Shown here: positions 35,863 through 43,801 of the stretch, piece after piece
Layout: each line of letters starts with the position of its first letter
Numbering within the stretch: the first letter of the stretch is position 1
NCBI GenBank assembly: GCA_945903445.1
Contig: CAMDNZ010000006.1
Location: forward strand, 1-64,000
Direction: 5' to 3'
Length of the DNA: 64,000 nucleotides
Source of the DNA: Bordetella parapertussis
Lineage (GTDB): Bacteria; Pseudomonadota; Gammaproteobacteria; Burkholderiales; Burkholderiaceae_B
Translations under genes and position numbers: made by a program
Notes under the pieces: model-generated
Seen by the model: the letters and a program-made list of their open reading frames with translations, nothing else
The model's database searches: none
What the model was told of the DNA's origin: nothing

Positions 35863-35897
35863 AAAAAAGCGCACCCCCCTGAAAGGCGGTGCGCTTT
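35863..35897 (-). terminator. Rho-independent terminator after mmsA
   Basis: Inverted repeat AAAGCGCACC (35866-35875) and GGTGCGCTTT (35888-35897). Six A at 35863-35868 become the T-tract on the minus strand. It lies 57 bp past the mmsA stop. The remaining bases between it and 35673 show nothing I can name. Confidence 0.85.
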
Positions 35898-35954
35898 GAT
35901 GTCAACGACGCTCGATAGCACGCCGAGCGCCTCGAACAAGCGTCGAGCCGTCGA

Positions 35955-37457
35955 TCAGTTCGCCACGGGCATCGTGAATTCGGCACCTTTGGCGATGCTG
36001 TCCGGCCAACGCTGCATCACGCTCTTGTAGCGGGTGTAGAAGCGCACGCCTTCTTCGCCGTAGGCGTGATGGTCGCCAAACAACGAGCGCTTCCATCCGC
36101 CGAACGAATGCCAGGCCATCGGCACGGGGATAGGCACGTTGATGCCCACCATGCCCACTTGAATCTGACGAGCGAAGGCGCGAGCCACGCCGCCGTCGGA
36201 AGTGAAGCAGGCCACGCCATTACCGAACTTGTGTTTGTTGATGAGTTCGACGGCCGTCGCAAAATCGGGCACGCGAACGATGCACAACACCGGCCCGAAA
36301 ATCTCTTCGCGGTAGATGTTCATCTCGGGCTCGACGTAATCGAACAGCGTGCCGCCCAGGAAAAAGCCGTCGCGGCTTCCGGCGATCTCGCCAGTGCGGC
36401 CGTCCACCACCAGCGTGGCACCCGACTCGACGCCGTCTTCGATATAGCCGACGACCTTGGCGCGATGCTGTGCGGTGACCAGCGGCCCCATCTCGGCTTC
36501 GCTCGACATGCCGTCCATCACTTTCAGCGCCTTGACGCGCGGCGTCAGGCGTTCGACCAACTGATCGGCCACATCGCCCACGGCCACGGCCACGGAGATG
36601 GCCATACAGCGCTCGCCCGCGGAACCGTAGGCTGCGCCCATCAACGCATCGGTCACTTGATCCAGATCTGCATCGGGCATCACCACCATGTGGTTTTTGG
36701 CGCCGCCTAAAGCTTGAGCGCGCTTGCCACGTGCCGTGCTTTGCGCATAGATGTATTCGGCGATTGGCGTCGAACCGACGAACGACAGGGCCTGGACGTC
36801 CGGGTGCTCGATCAAGGCGTCCACGGCCTGCTTGTCGCCATGCACCACGTTGAACACGCCGTCGGGCAAACCGGCCTCTTTCAACAGCTCCGCCAGGCGG
36901 ATGGCCGTTGAGGGATCGCGTTCGGAGGGTTTGAGCACGAAGGTGTTGCCGCAGGCGATCGCCACGGGGAACATCCAGCACGGCACCATCATTGGAAAGT
37001 TGAACGGGGTGATCCCGGCCACGACGCCCAGCGCCTGACGCACGCTCCAGTTGTCGATGCCACCGCCGATCTGCTCGGTGTACTGGCCCTTGAGCAACTG
37101 CGGAATGCCGCAGGCGAACTCGACGATTTCCAGGCCACGGGTGACTTCGCCCTTGGCGTCCGAGAAAACCTTGCCGTGTTCGCGCGTGATGATGGCGGCC
37201 AGTTCGTCGGCGTGTTCGTCCAGCAATGCCTTGAACTTGAACAGGATGCGAGCGCGCTTGAGCGGCGCGGTTTCCGACCATGCGGGAAACGCTGCGCGAG
37301 CGGCGGCTACCGCGGTGTCTACGTCTTCTTTACCGGCCAAGGGGATGGTGGTGACGATCTTGCCCGACGACGGGTTGTAGCCGTCGGTGGAACGCTTGCT
37401 GACACCCGCTACATGGCGGCCGTCGATGAAATGCGGGATTACGGTGGGTTCGGACAT
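35955..37457 (-). CDS. mmsA: Methylmalonate/malonate-semialdehyde dehydrogenase (CoA-acylating)
   Basis: CoA-dependent aldehyde dehydrogenase that turns malonate semialdehyde plus CoA and NAD+ into acetyl-CoA and CO2 (or methylmalonate semialdehyde into propionyl-CoA). The 500-residue protein shows GITPFNFPMMVPCWMFPVAI, ALSFVGSTPIAEYIY, the catalytic Cys in GSAGERCMAIS and the family-typical SFGGWKRSLFGD. It follows bauA by 30 bp on the same strand, which points to malonate semialdehyde from beta-alanine as the in vivo substrate. A strong terminator follows. Confidence 0.93.
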   Translation of the reverse strand: MSEPTVIPHFIDGRHVAGVSKRSTDGYNPSSGKIVTTIPLAGKEDVDTAVAAARAAFPAWSETAPLKRARILFKFKALLDEHADELAAIITREHGKVFSDAKGEVTRGLEIVEFACGIPQLLKGQYTEQIGGGIDNWSVRQALGVVAGITPFNFPMMVPCWMFPVAIACGNTFVLKPSERDPSTAIRLAELLKEAGLPDGVFNVVHGDKQAVDALIEHPDVQALSFVGSTPIAEYIYAQSTARGKRAQALGGAKNHMVVMPDADLDQVTDALMGAAYGSAGERCMAISVAVAVGDVADQLVERLTPRVKALKVMDGMSSEAEMGPLVTAQHRAKVVGYIEDGVESGATLVVDGRTGEIAGSRDGFFLGGTLFDYVEPEMNIYREEIFGPVLCIVRVPDFATAVELINKHKFGNGVACFTSDGGVARAFARQIQVGMVGINVPIPVPMAWHSFGGWKRSLFGDHHAYGEEGVRFYTRYKSVMQRWPDSIAKGAEFTMPVAN

Positions 37458-37487
37458 GACTACTCTCTAAACAATCTGTGTAAAGGC

Positions 37488-38810
37488 TTAAGCGACCGAG
37501 GTCAGCACTTTGCGAATGCGGTCGAACAGCTCGCCGATTTCTTCGGCATTGATGATCAGCGGCGGCGATACGGCGATCGTGTCGCCGGTGTAGCGCACCA
37601 TCAAACCGTGGTCGAAGCATTTCTGGAAAACTTCTGCGGCACGCGCGCCGACGGCACCTTCGCGTGAGCGCAATTCGATGCCTGCGACCAGGCCCAGGTT
37701 GCGGATGTCGGCCACGTGCGGCGCGTCTTTCAAGGCATGTGCGGCGTCTTCGAAGGTCTTGGCCAATGCGTCGGCGTTGGCGAATACCTGGTCGCGCTGG
37801 TAGATGTTCAAGGTGGCGACGATGGCAGCGGTTGCCAGCGGATGGGCCGAATAGGTGTAGCCATGGAAGAACTCGATGCCGCCCGCCACGCCGTTAACGA
37901 TGGCGTCATGCACTTCGCGCTTGACCGCGACGGCACCGGCCGGCACGGCGGCGTTGCTGATGCCCTTGGCCATGGTGATCAGATCGGGCGTCACGCCGAA
38001 ATACTCGGACGCGGTGTTGCGGCCCAGACGACCGAATGCGGTGATTACTTCGTCGAAAATCAACAGAATGCCATGCTTGGCGGTGATCTCGCGCAGGCGT
38101 TGCAAATAGCCCTTGGGCGGAATCAGCACGCCGGTGGAACCAGCCATGGGTTCGACGATGACGGCGGCGATGGTCGAAGCGTCATGCAGGGTCACCAGGC
38201 GTTCCAGCTCGTCGGCCAGATGCTCGCCCCATGCAGGTTGACCGCGCGAGAACGCGTTGTGTTCCAGGTTGTGGGTGTGCGGCAGGTGATCGACGGCGGG
38301 CAACAAGGCACCCGAGAACGTCTTGCGGTTGGCGACGATGCCGCCTACCGAAATGCCACCGAAACCCACGCCGTGATAGCCGCGCTCGCGGCCGATCAGG
38401 CGAGTGCGCTGACCGTCGCCACGCGCACGGTGATAGGCCAGGGCGATCTTGAGGGCGGTGTCCACCGACTCGGATCCCGAGTTGGTGAAGAAGATGCGGT
38501 CCAAGCCTTCGGGCATGAACGCGGCCACTGCCGTGGCGGCTTCGAATGCGCCGGGATGAGCCAGTTGGAAGCCAGGCGCGTAATCCAGGCTCTGTGCTTG
38601 AGCGGCAATGGCTTCGGCGATTTCGGGGCGGCCGTGACCGGCGTTCACGCACCACAGGCCGGCTGTGCCGTCCAGCACCTGGCGACCGTCGCCCGAGGTG
38701 TAGTACATCCCCTTGGCGGCCGTCAACATACGCGGCTGCGCTTTGAATTGTTTGTTGGCCGTAAACGGCATCCATAGATGAGACAGATCGAGGTCGGTAC
38801 GGGCGTTCAT
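37488..38810 (-). CDS. bauA: Beta-alanine:pyruvate aminotransferase (omega-transaminase)
   Basis: Class III PLP aminotransferase that passes the amino group of beta-alanine to pyruvate, giving malonate semialdehyde and alanine. 440 residues: HLWMPFTANKQFKAQPRM at the N-terminus is diagnostic of this group. FFTNSGSESVDTALKIA is the PLP phosphate loop, DEVITAFGRLG follows, and the Schiff-base lysine is in ITMAKGISNAAVPAG. GGAG lies nine bases before the ATG. It forms a unit with mmsA and is divergent from a MocR regulator, the usual control arrangement. Confidence 0.92.
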   Translation of the reverse strand: MNARTDLDLSHLWMPFTANKQFKAQPRMLTAAKGMYYTSGDGRQVLDGTAGLWCVNAGHGRPEIAEAIAAQAQSLDYAPGFQLAHPGAFEAATAVAAFMPEGLDRIFFTNSGSESVDTALKIALAYHRARGDGQRTRLIGRERGYHGVGFGGISVGGIVANRKTFSGALLPAVDHLPHTHNLEHNAFSRGQPAWGEHLADELERLVTLHDASTIAAVIVEPMAGSTGVLIPPKGYLQRLREITAKHGILLIFDEVITAFGRLGRNTASEYFGVTPDLITMAKGISNAAVPAGAVAVKREVHDAIVNGVAGGIEFFHGYTYSAHPLATAAIVATLNIYQRDQVFANADALAKTFEDAAHALKDAPHVADIRNLGLVAGIELRSREGAVGARAAEVFQKCFDHGLMVRYTGDTIAVSPPLIINAEEIGELFDRIRKVLTSVA

Positions 38811-38901
38811 GGGTACGCTCCAAAAAGGGTAGGCGACAATAAACGTATTCTGGGTCGTGCCGGTGACGACTTAAATATACGGTTGCGCGAAACCCGGCAG
38901 G

Positions 38902-38932
38902 CTGTATAGTTAAATTCAGCACAACTGTACAG
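38902..38932. promoter_or_regulatory. Direct repeat CTGTAYAG in the bauA-mocR divergent region
   Basis: CTGTATAG (38902-38909) and CTGTACAG (38925-38932) are two direct copies with starts 23 bp apart, eight bases before the MocR gene start. MocR-family regulators usually bind direct repeats in such divergent regions, so this is the best operator candidate. Confidence 0.45.
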
Positions 38933-38939
38933 AATCGCC

Positions 38940-40367
38940 ATGATCGATTTTCAACCTATCCGCGATCGCACCCGGGCACCGACGCTGGTACAACAGATCG
39001 TCGATGCGTTCACGGCAGCCGTCGGTGCGCAATCCTTACGTCCTGGGATGGCCGTGCCCTCGGTGCGGGAATTTGCACGCGACCACGAGGTGAGCACCTA
39101 TACGGTTGCCTCGGCATATCAACAGCTGGTGGCTGCCGGTTGGTTGGTCGCGCGTCCCGGGGCGGGTTATCGGGTCGCTCACCGTACAGGTTCGCGGGAT
39201 AACCCTGACGCGTCCACGGCCAATTGGGAGTTGCCCAGTTTGAACGCGGCGTGGTTGTTATCCGACATCTTTGCCGACCACTCCATCCCGATCAAGGCGG
39301 GATCGGGATGGGTGCCAGACGACTGGCTGCACGATGCGGGGCTGCAAGCCGCGCTCAAGCAACTGGCCCGAGTGCCCGTGTCGCAACTCACGGGCTATGG
39401 TCATCCCTATGGGTATGCGCCTTTGCGCGAAGCCATTGCCGCTCGGCTGGAGTCGCATGGCATGAGTGTCGATGTGTCTCAGGTTCTGCTGACTCAGGGG
39501 GTCACGCGGGGTTTGGATTTGGTGGTTCGTACGCTGCTGGTGCCGGGCGATACCGTCGTGGTCGAACAGCCGTGCTATGCGAACTTGCTGCAAATGCTGC
39601 GCATGGCGGGCCTGCGCATTCTGACGGTGCCGCGCACGATGGATGGCATTGATAGCGAAGCGGTGGCGCGGGTGGCGGCGGCTCACCGACCGCGTGCGGT
39701 CTTCGTCAATACCGTGCTGCAAAACCCCACCGGAACCAGTATGAGCATGGCCAATGCGTTTCGCTTGCTGCAAGTGGCCGAGCGCCATGGCATGTGGGTG
39801 ATCGAAGACGATATTTCGCGCGAGTTGCTACCTGGGGTCGCGCCGGTTCTGGGGGCCTTGTCGGGTGGGCATCGAGTAGTCTCGCTGGGCGGCTATTCCA
39901 AGACGGTCAGCCCCGCCATGCGGGTGGGCTATCTGGTGGGCCAGCGCGATCTAATTCGCGATCTGGCGCGCACCAAGATGGCTTTGGGGCTGACTTCACC
40001 CGAGATCATGGAGCGTTTGGTCTATCAGGTCGAACGCGACGGGCACTATCGCAGCCACCTCGCAGGCTTGCGCGAGAACCTTGCGCTGGCGCATGGGCGC
40101 GTCGCGCAGCTGCTGCGCGAGCATGGATTGGACATCTGGGCCGAACCCAAGGCGGGTCTGTTTTTGTGGGCGAGACTGGCCGGCAAGTGGCGTGGTCGAG
40201 GGGCCAACGGCTTGGCCGAGCAGGCGGCTGCGCGCGGCATCTGGCTGGCGCCGGGCTCGTATTTCGAGGCGAGCGAAGAGGACACCGCGTGGATGCGTTT
40301 CAACGTGGCCTATAGCGACGCACCTGAGTTGTGGGCGTTCTTGCGCGAGTCGGGAGCGACGCAATAG
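38940..40367 (+). CDS. MocR-family regulator (GntR helix-turn-helix fused to aminotransferase domain)
   Basis: 475-residue regulator. The N-terminal winged helix contains LRPGMAVPSVREFARDHEVS and YTVASAYQQLVAAGWLVARP. The rest is a fold-type I aminotransferase domain with LLTQGVTRGLDLVVRTLLVP and a PLP lysine in SLGGYSKTVSPAMRVGYL. Such proteins sense an amine or PLP adduct. Divergent position, 129 bp from bauA, suggests it controls beta-alanine use, most likely as an activator. Start ATG at 38940; no strong Shine-Dalgarno sequence. Confidence 0.92.
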   Translation: MIDFQPIRDRTRAPTLVQQIVDAFTAAVGAQSLRPGMAVPSVREFARDHEVSTYTVASAYQQLVAAGWLVARPGAGYRVAHRTGSRDNPDASTANWELPSLNAAWLLSDIFADHSIPIKAGSGWVPDDWLHDAGLQAALKQLARVPVSQLTGYGHPYGYAPLREAIAARLESHGMSVDVSQVLLTQGVTRGLDLVVRTLLVPGDTVVVEQPCYANLLQMLRMAGLRILTVPRTMDGIDSEAVARVAAAHRPRAVFVNTVLQNPTGTSMSMANAFRLLQVAERHGMWVIEDDISRELLPGVAPVLGALSGGHRVVSLGGYSKTVSPAMRVGYLVGQRDLIRDLARTKMALGLTSPEIMERLVYQVERDGHYRSHLAGLRENLALAHGRVAQLLREHGLDIWAEPKAGLFLWARLAGKWRGRGANGLAEQAAARGIWLAPGSYFEASEEDTAWMRFNVAYSDAPELWAFLRESGATQ

Positions 40368-40404
40368 CGAGCTCTGCGCCGCTATTGTCCGGCGTAGCAT
40401 TTCA

Positions 40405-40536
40405 TTGACGGCGGCCGATGTCGGTCCGGTGGCCACACTGCGCCTGGGCGGTGTGCGTGTGGTGGTGTCCTTGGGCAAGTCGCAGATGCTGGACCGTAAT
40501 CTGTTCAGAACGGGTGGGGTTCAGCCCGAACGGACT
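40405..40536 (+). pseudogene. Remnant of an MlrC-like (M81) metallopeptidase C-terminus
   Basis: The translation LTAADVGPVATLRLGGVRVV, then VSLGKSQMLDRNLFRTGGVQPERT, matches the C-terminal domain of MlrC-family proteins (pattern GPVA-LR-GGV-V-V-S-K-Q-D---FR--G--P). The N-terminal catalytic part is absent and the frame degrades after 40536. It sits in the 252-bp gap between the MocR regulator and folA with no start codon, so it is a gene relic. The rest of that gap shows nothing else. Confidence 0.45.
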
Positions 40537-40619
40537 TGCGTTCGAACCCTGGGGTTCGCAGGGTGGAAAGGCTGGCGCTCGGTCAAGTGTGTAAGCCGGG
40601 CGTGCGGGCCGAGCGTGGC

Positions 40620-41111
40620 TTACTTCGCGTCGCGTTCGTAGGAGACGAAGTCGTAGCGCCAGCCGTTCTCTTCGGGTTGAGGACGGCGAGCGGTTTCGCG
40701 CCATTGTCCGGCAGGCAGTTCGATGAAATGCGCGTTGCCTTCCACATGGGCATCGATTTCGGTCGCTTCGATGTGCGTGGCAAGCGGCAGGGCCAGTGCG
40801 TAGATCTGCGCGCCGCCGATGATGCACACCGCGTCGTCGGTGCCGCAGGCGGTCAACGCCGCGTCCAGACTCGCGAATACTTCCGCACCATCGGCCTGGT
40901 ATGCGGTATCGCGGCTGATCACCAGATTGCGGCGACCCGGCAACGGCCGGCCGAGCGACTCCCACGTCTTGCGTCCCATCACGATGGGGCGGCCCAGCGT
41001 GGTGGCCTTGAAGTGCTTCAAATCCCCCGGCAGGCGCCAGGGCAGGGAGTTGTCCACGCCGATGCAGCGGTTGGCGGCATAGGCGACGACGAGCGTGATG
41101 GAAGCGGGCAT
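40620..41111 (-). CDS. folA: Dihydrofolate reductase
   Basis: Reduces dihydrofolate to tetrahydrofolate with NADPH. 163 residues with the complete family pattern: ITLVVAYAANRCIGVDNSLP, WRLPGDLKHFKATTLGRPIV, MGRKTWESLGRPLPGR, and the NADPH-binding IIGGAQIYALAL. The ATG overlaps the thyA stop by one base (TGATG), so it is translationally coupled to thyA, whose reaction makes its substrate. The open frame continues far upstream through thyA but is not coding there. Confidence 0.97.
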   Translation of the reverse strand: MPASITLVVAYAANRCIGVDNSLPWRLPGDLKHFKATTLGRPIVMGRKTWESLGRPLPGRRNLVISRDTAYQADGAEVFASLDAALTACGTDDAVCIIGGAQIYALALPLATHIEATEIDAHVEGNAHFIELPAGQWRETARRPQPEENGWRYDFVSYERDAK

Positions 41112-41905
41112 CAGACGGCCACCGCGCCTTTGATGTGCGGATGGCACTGGTAGTTTTCGATTTCGAAATCGTCCAGGCGGTAATCGAAGATCGACTCGGG
41201 TTTGCGCTTGATGCGCAGGCGTGGGTACGGATAGGGCTCGCGCGACAATTGCAACTGCACTTGCTCGAAGTGGTTGCTGTAGATGTGGCAATCGCCTCCC
41301 GTCCAGATAAAGTCGCCCACTTCCAGAGCGCACTGCTGCGCCACCATGTGGGTCAGCAAGGCATAGCTGGCGATGTTGAACGGCACACCCAAAAAGATGT
41401 CGGCGCTGCGTTGGTACAACTGGCAGGACAGTTTGCCTTCGGCTACGTAGAACTGGAAGAACGCGTGGCACGGCGGCAGCGCCATGTTGGGAATGTCGGC
41501 CACGTTCCAAGCCGACACGATGTGCCGACGCGAATCGGGTTGGCGCCGGATCTGATCGACGACCTGGGCAATCTGGTCGATATGGCCGCCATCGGGCTTG
41601 GGCCACGACCGCCACTGCACGCCATAGACCGGTCCCAGATTGCCTTCGGCATCGGCCCACTCGTCCCAAATGCTGACGCCATGCTCCTTCAGATAATGCG
41701 TATTGGCGTCGCCTCGCAAGAACCACAGCAGCTCGACGAAAATGCTCTTGGTATGCAGTTTCTTGGTGGTGACCAGCGGAAAGCCCTGCGACAGATCGAA
41801 ACGCAGTTGATGGCCAAATACCGAGCGGGTGCCCGTGCCGGTGCGATCCGTCTTGGCGGCGCCATACTTGAACACATGGCGCATGAAGTCTTCGTATTGA
41901 CGCAT
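41111..41905 (-). CDS. thyA: Thymidylate synthase
   Basis: Methylates dUMP to dTMP using methylene-tetrahydrofolate. 264 residues, the same as E. coli ThyA. Catalytic Cys in MALPPCHAFFQFYV; also DRTGTGTRSVFGHQLRFDLS, VPFNIASYALLTHM and GDCHIYSNHFEQ. It lies between an OsmC-family gene (2-bp gap) and folA (1-base overlap) in one operon. Supplied with dUMP via the dcd product elsewhere in the window. Confidence 0.98.
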   Translation of the reverse strand: MRQYEDFMRHVFKYGAAKTDRTGTGTRSVFGHQLRFDLSQGFPLVTTKKLHTKSIFVELLWFLRGDANTHYLKEHGVSIWDEWADAEGNLGPVYGVQWRSWPKPDGGHIDQIAQVVDQIRRQPDSRRHIVSAWNVADIPNMALPPCHAFFQFYVAEGKLSCQLYQRSADIFLGVPFNIASYALLTHMVAQQCALEVGDFIWTGGDCHIYSNHFEQVQLQLSREPYPYPRLRIKRKPESIFDYRLDDFEIENYQCHPHIKGAVAV

Positions 41906-41907
41906 GA

Positions 41908-42345
41908 TCAGTCGCTTTGAACGGCGGGGTCGACGATCTCGGTCGAGAATTCGAGCCGGGCGGTATGCGCCAGCATGGCCGAGGCCGAGCAGTATTTTTC
42001 GTGCGACAGTTGCACGGCGCGTTCGACGGCGGCACGCGGCAGGTTATGGCCGGTGACGGTGAACGCGAAATGAATGCGAGTGAACACTTTGGGATCGGTC
42101 TCGGCCCGATCGGCAGTCAGCTTGACCGAGCAATCGGTGACCGCGTGACGGCCTCGTTTCAGAATTAGCACCACGTCATAAGCCGTGCAGGCGCCGGTGC
42201 CGGCCAGCAGCATTTCCATCGGGCGAGGGGCCAGATCGTGGCCGCCGCCTTCGACCGCGCCATCCATAACGGCCACATGGCCGGTTCCCGTTTTGGCGAC
42301 GAACATCATGCCATTCGGGCCGCCCCAGTCGATCGTGCATTCCAT
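41908..42345 (-). CDS. OsmC-family peroxiredoxin-like protein
   Basis: 145-residue OsmC/Ohr-superfamily protein (YhfA-like branch), probably reducing organic peroxides in the cytoplasm. The two reactive cysteines are Cys53 in GTGACTAYDVV and Cys119 in SHEKYCSASAML. PMEMLLAG is typical of the family. I chose ATG 42345 (MECTIDW), which matches the usual N-terminus; the frame extends ten residues further to 42375. First gene of osmC-thyA-folA. Confidence 0.88.
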   Translation of the reverse strand: MECTIDWGGPNGMMFVAKTGTGHVAVMDGAVEGGGHDLAPRPMEMLLAGTGACTAYDVVLILKRGRHAVTDCSVKLTADRAETDPKVFTRIHFAFTVTGHNLPRAAVERAVQLSHEKYCSASAMLAHTARLEFSTEIVDPAVQSD

Positions 42346-42497
42346 AGTGTCTAGACTCGTTTTAAGCGCGGACAAAGCCGCGCGATTCAGGCTTGAGTGA
42401 TAGGAACGATTCTACCGCGTGGGTAAAATGAACCGAAGTTGGATATCGGGGGCGGTTGCCACGCCCCTGCGCAGACGCGAACGATGCAGGAGCAACG

Positions 42498-43172
42498 ATG
42501 ACGCAATCCCACAGCAGCAGTGCCCCGGCGTTTTTGCGCCGTCGCGGCCGATTCGACAGCATGTTGGCCGAGATCGACCGGGCCTTGACCGTGTTGTCCG
42601 GCGCCGCCACGGCGTCGCGGCCCAATCCCGCGGCGCGGATCGAGCCGGCCCGGCCGTTGCCGGCCCACGAGGTGCGCCGGTCGGCGGGCATGATGCGGGT
42701 CAACCATGTTGGCGAGGTGTGCGCCCAGGCTCTTTATCGCGGCCAGGCCGCCGTGTGCGGGCACGAGCCGACTCGCCAGTTGCTGTTGCGGGCCGCCTCG
42801 GAAGAGGTCGATCATCTGGTGTGGTGCGACGAACGCTTGAAAGCACTGAATAGCCACCCTAGCGTGCTGAATCCGCTTTGGTATGCCGGTTCGTTCTCGC
42901 TGGGCCTGGTGGCGGGATGGGCGGGCGTGCCTCGCAATCTGGGTTTTATGGCCGAGACCGAACGTCAGGTCGAAGCGCATCTGGACGATCATCTGGGCAG
43001 ACTGTCACCCGACGATACGACGTCGCGCCGTATCGTCGAAACCATGAAGGCCGACGAGATCGAGCATCGTTTGACGGCCGAGCGGGCAGGGGCTCAAGCG
43101 CTTTCGTTTCCGATTAAGACACTGATGCGTGCCATGTCCAAGGTGATGACCACGACCGCCTACTATGCCTGA
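42498..43172 (+). CDS. coq7: 2-polyprenyl-3-methyl-6-methoxy-1,4-benzoquinone monooxygenase (Coq7)
   Basis: Di-iron hydroxylase for a late step of ubiquinone synthesis, membrane-associated. 224 residues with the six di-iron ligands in MRVNHVGEVCAQALYRGQ, SEEVDHLVWCDERL, ETERQVEAHLDDHL and MKADEIEHR. AGGAG six bases before ATG 42498 fixes the start. Coq7 replaces the flavin enzyme UbiF of enterobacteria in this group. A compact AAAACCC-GATCA-GGGTTTT hairpin 115 bp downstream may end the transcript. Confidence 0.95.
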   Translation: MTQSHSSSAPAFLRRRGRFDSMLAEIDRALTVLSGAATASRPNPAARIEPARPLPAHEVRRSAGMMRVNHVGEVCAQALYRGQAAVCGHEPTRQLLLRAASEEVDHLVWCDERLKALNSHPSVLNPLWYAGSFSLGLVAGWAGVPRNLGFMAETERQVEAHLDDHLGRLSPDDTTSRRIVETMKADEIEHRLTAERAGAQALSFPIKTLMRAMSKVMTTTAYYA

Positions 43173-43571
43173 TGCCCTGGGGAATAAGAACGCTTCTCAT
43201 GGTGCAGCGCGAAGTCACCGACAGTAATAGCGTACGCGCTCCGCAAGTTATGTAACTGCACGTTGGCGCGGCGCTTTTTACTAATGGAAAACCCGATCAG
43301 GGTTTTGATGTAGAGGAGGCGTGCTTTCCCTCTAAGGCACGGGTGCCGGAGAAGCACGCTGCCCCGAAGCAACATTTGGTTCGGTAGCATCTGATCCGTG
43401 TGAAAAAGTTCTTGCATTGCAACATATCGCTGGGTATTATTCGGTTGTGGATGTCGAAAACGCAGGTGGCGCGGTGCTCAACCCCGCATGCGTTTCAACC
43501 CTGGCAAGCGAGTGTCCTTGCCGGCCGACATGCCAAGCTTGTCTCCTCCACCCTCCTCCTTTGGTGGATTT
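43173..43571 (+). other. Gene-free leader region of the polysaccharide cluster, with RNA secondary structure
   Basis: About 400 bp without a convincing gene. It holds a small hairpin AAAACCC-GATCA-GGGTTTT (43288-43306), possibly the coq7 terminator. A nested stem-loop follows: outer GCGTGCTT (43319-43326) pairs with AAGCACGC (43352-43359), inner GGCAC (43336-43340) pairs with GTGCC (43343-43347). A short TCCACC/GGTGGA stem lies just before the strong terminator. The region could be a long 5' leader or a small RNA gene that ends at that terminator; I cannot name a family. Confidence 0.4.
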
Positions 43572-43604
43572 AGCCCGAGATCGTAAGATCTCGGGCTTTT
43601 TTTT
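43572..43604 (+). terminator. Strong rho-independent terminator upstream of the glycan cluster
   Basis: Perfect eleven-base inverted repeat AGCCCGAGATC and GATCTCGGGCT with a GTAA tetraloop, followed by eight T. It lies 200 bp before the first glycan gene and 400 bp after coq7. It either ends an unannotated RNA or acts as an attenuator. Confidence 0.92.
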
Positions 43605-43801
43605 GTCTGTTTGCATGCGGCGCACCGATTCGGCGTCACAGATCGCCTAAGCTATCGAGAGGCGCAGGCACTCTTTTTGCTGCTTACATTTGGTTTGGTG
43701 AAATTTCATTTGCTGATGGCGGTCTATACAGCAGAGTTACATCGTGCGTCCATAATGGTTGGCCCCGAGGGGAAACCCTTGGCCTTCGAGGAAAAATTGT
43801 C

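Noticed and set aside
40535..40575. GCGTTCGAACCC, resembling a tRNA T-loop
   Set aside because: No D-arm or anticodon stem at the right spacing, and no acceptor pairing.
43540..43570. TCTCCTCCACCC and TTTGGTGGA, like a tmRNA or tRNA acceptor end
   Set aside because: No matching 5' half, T-arm or anticodon arm can be folded upstream, and the tmRNA start consensus is absent; only a short stem remains.
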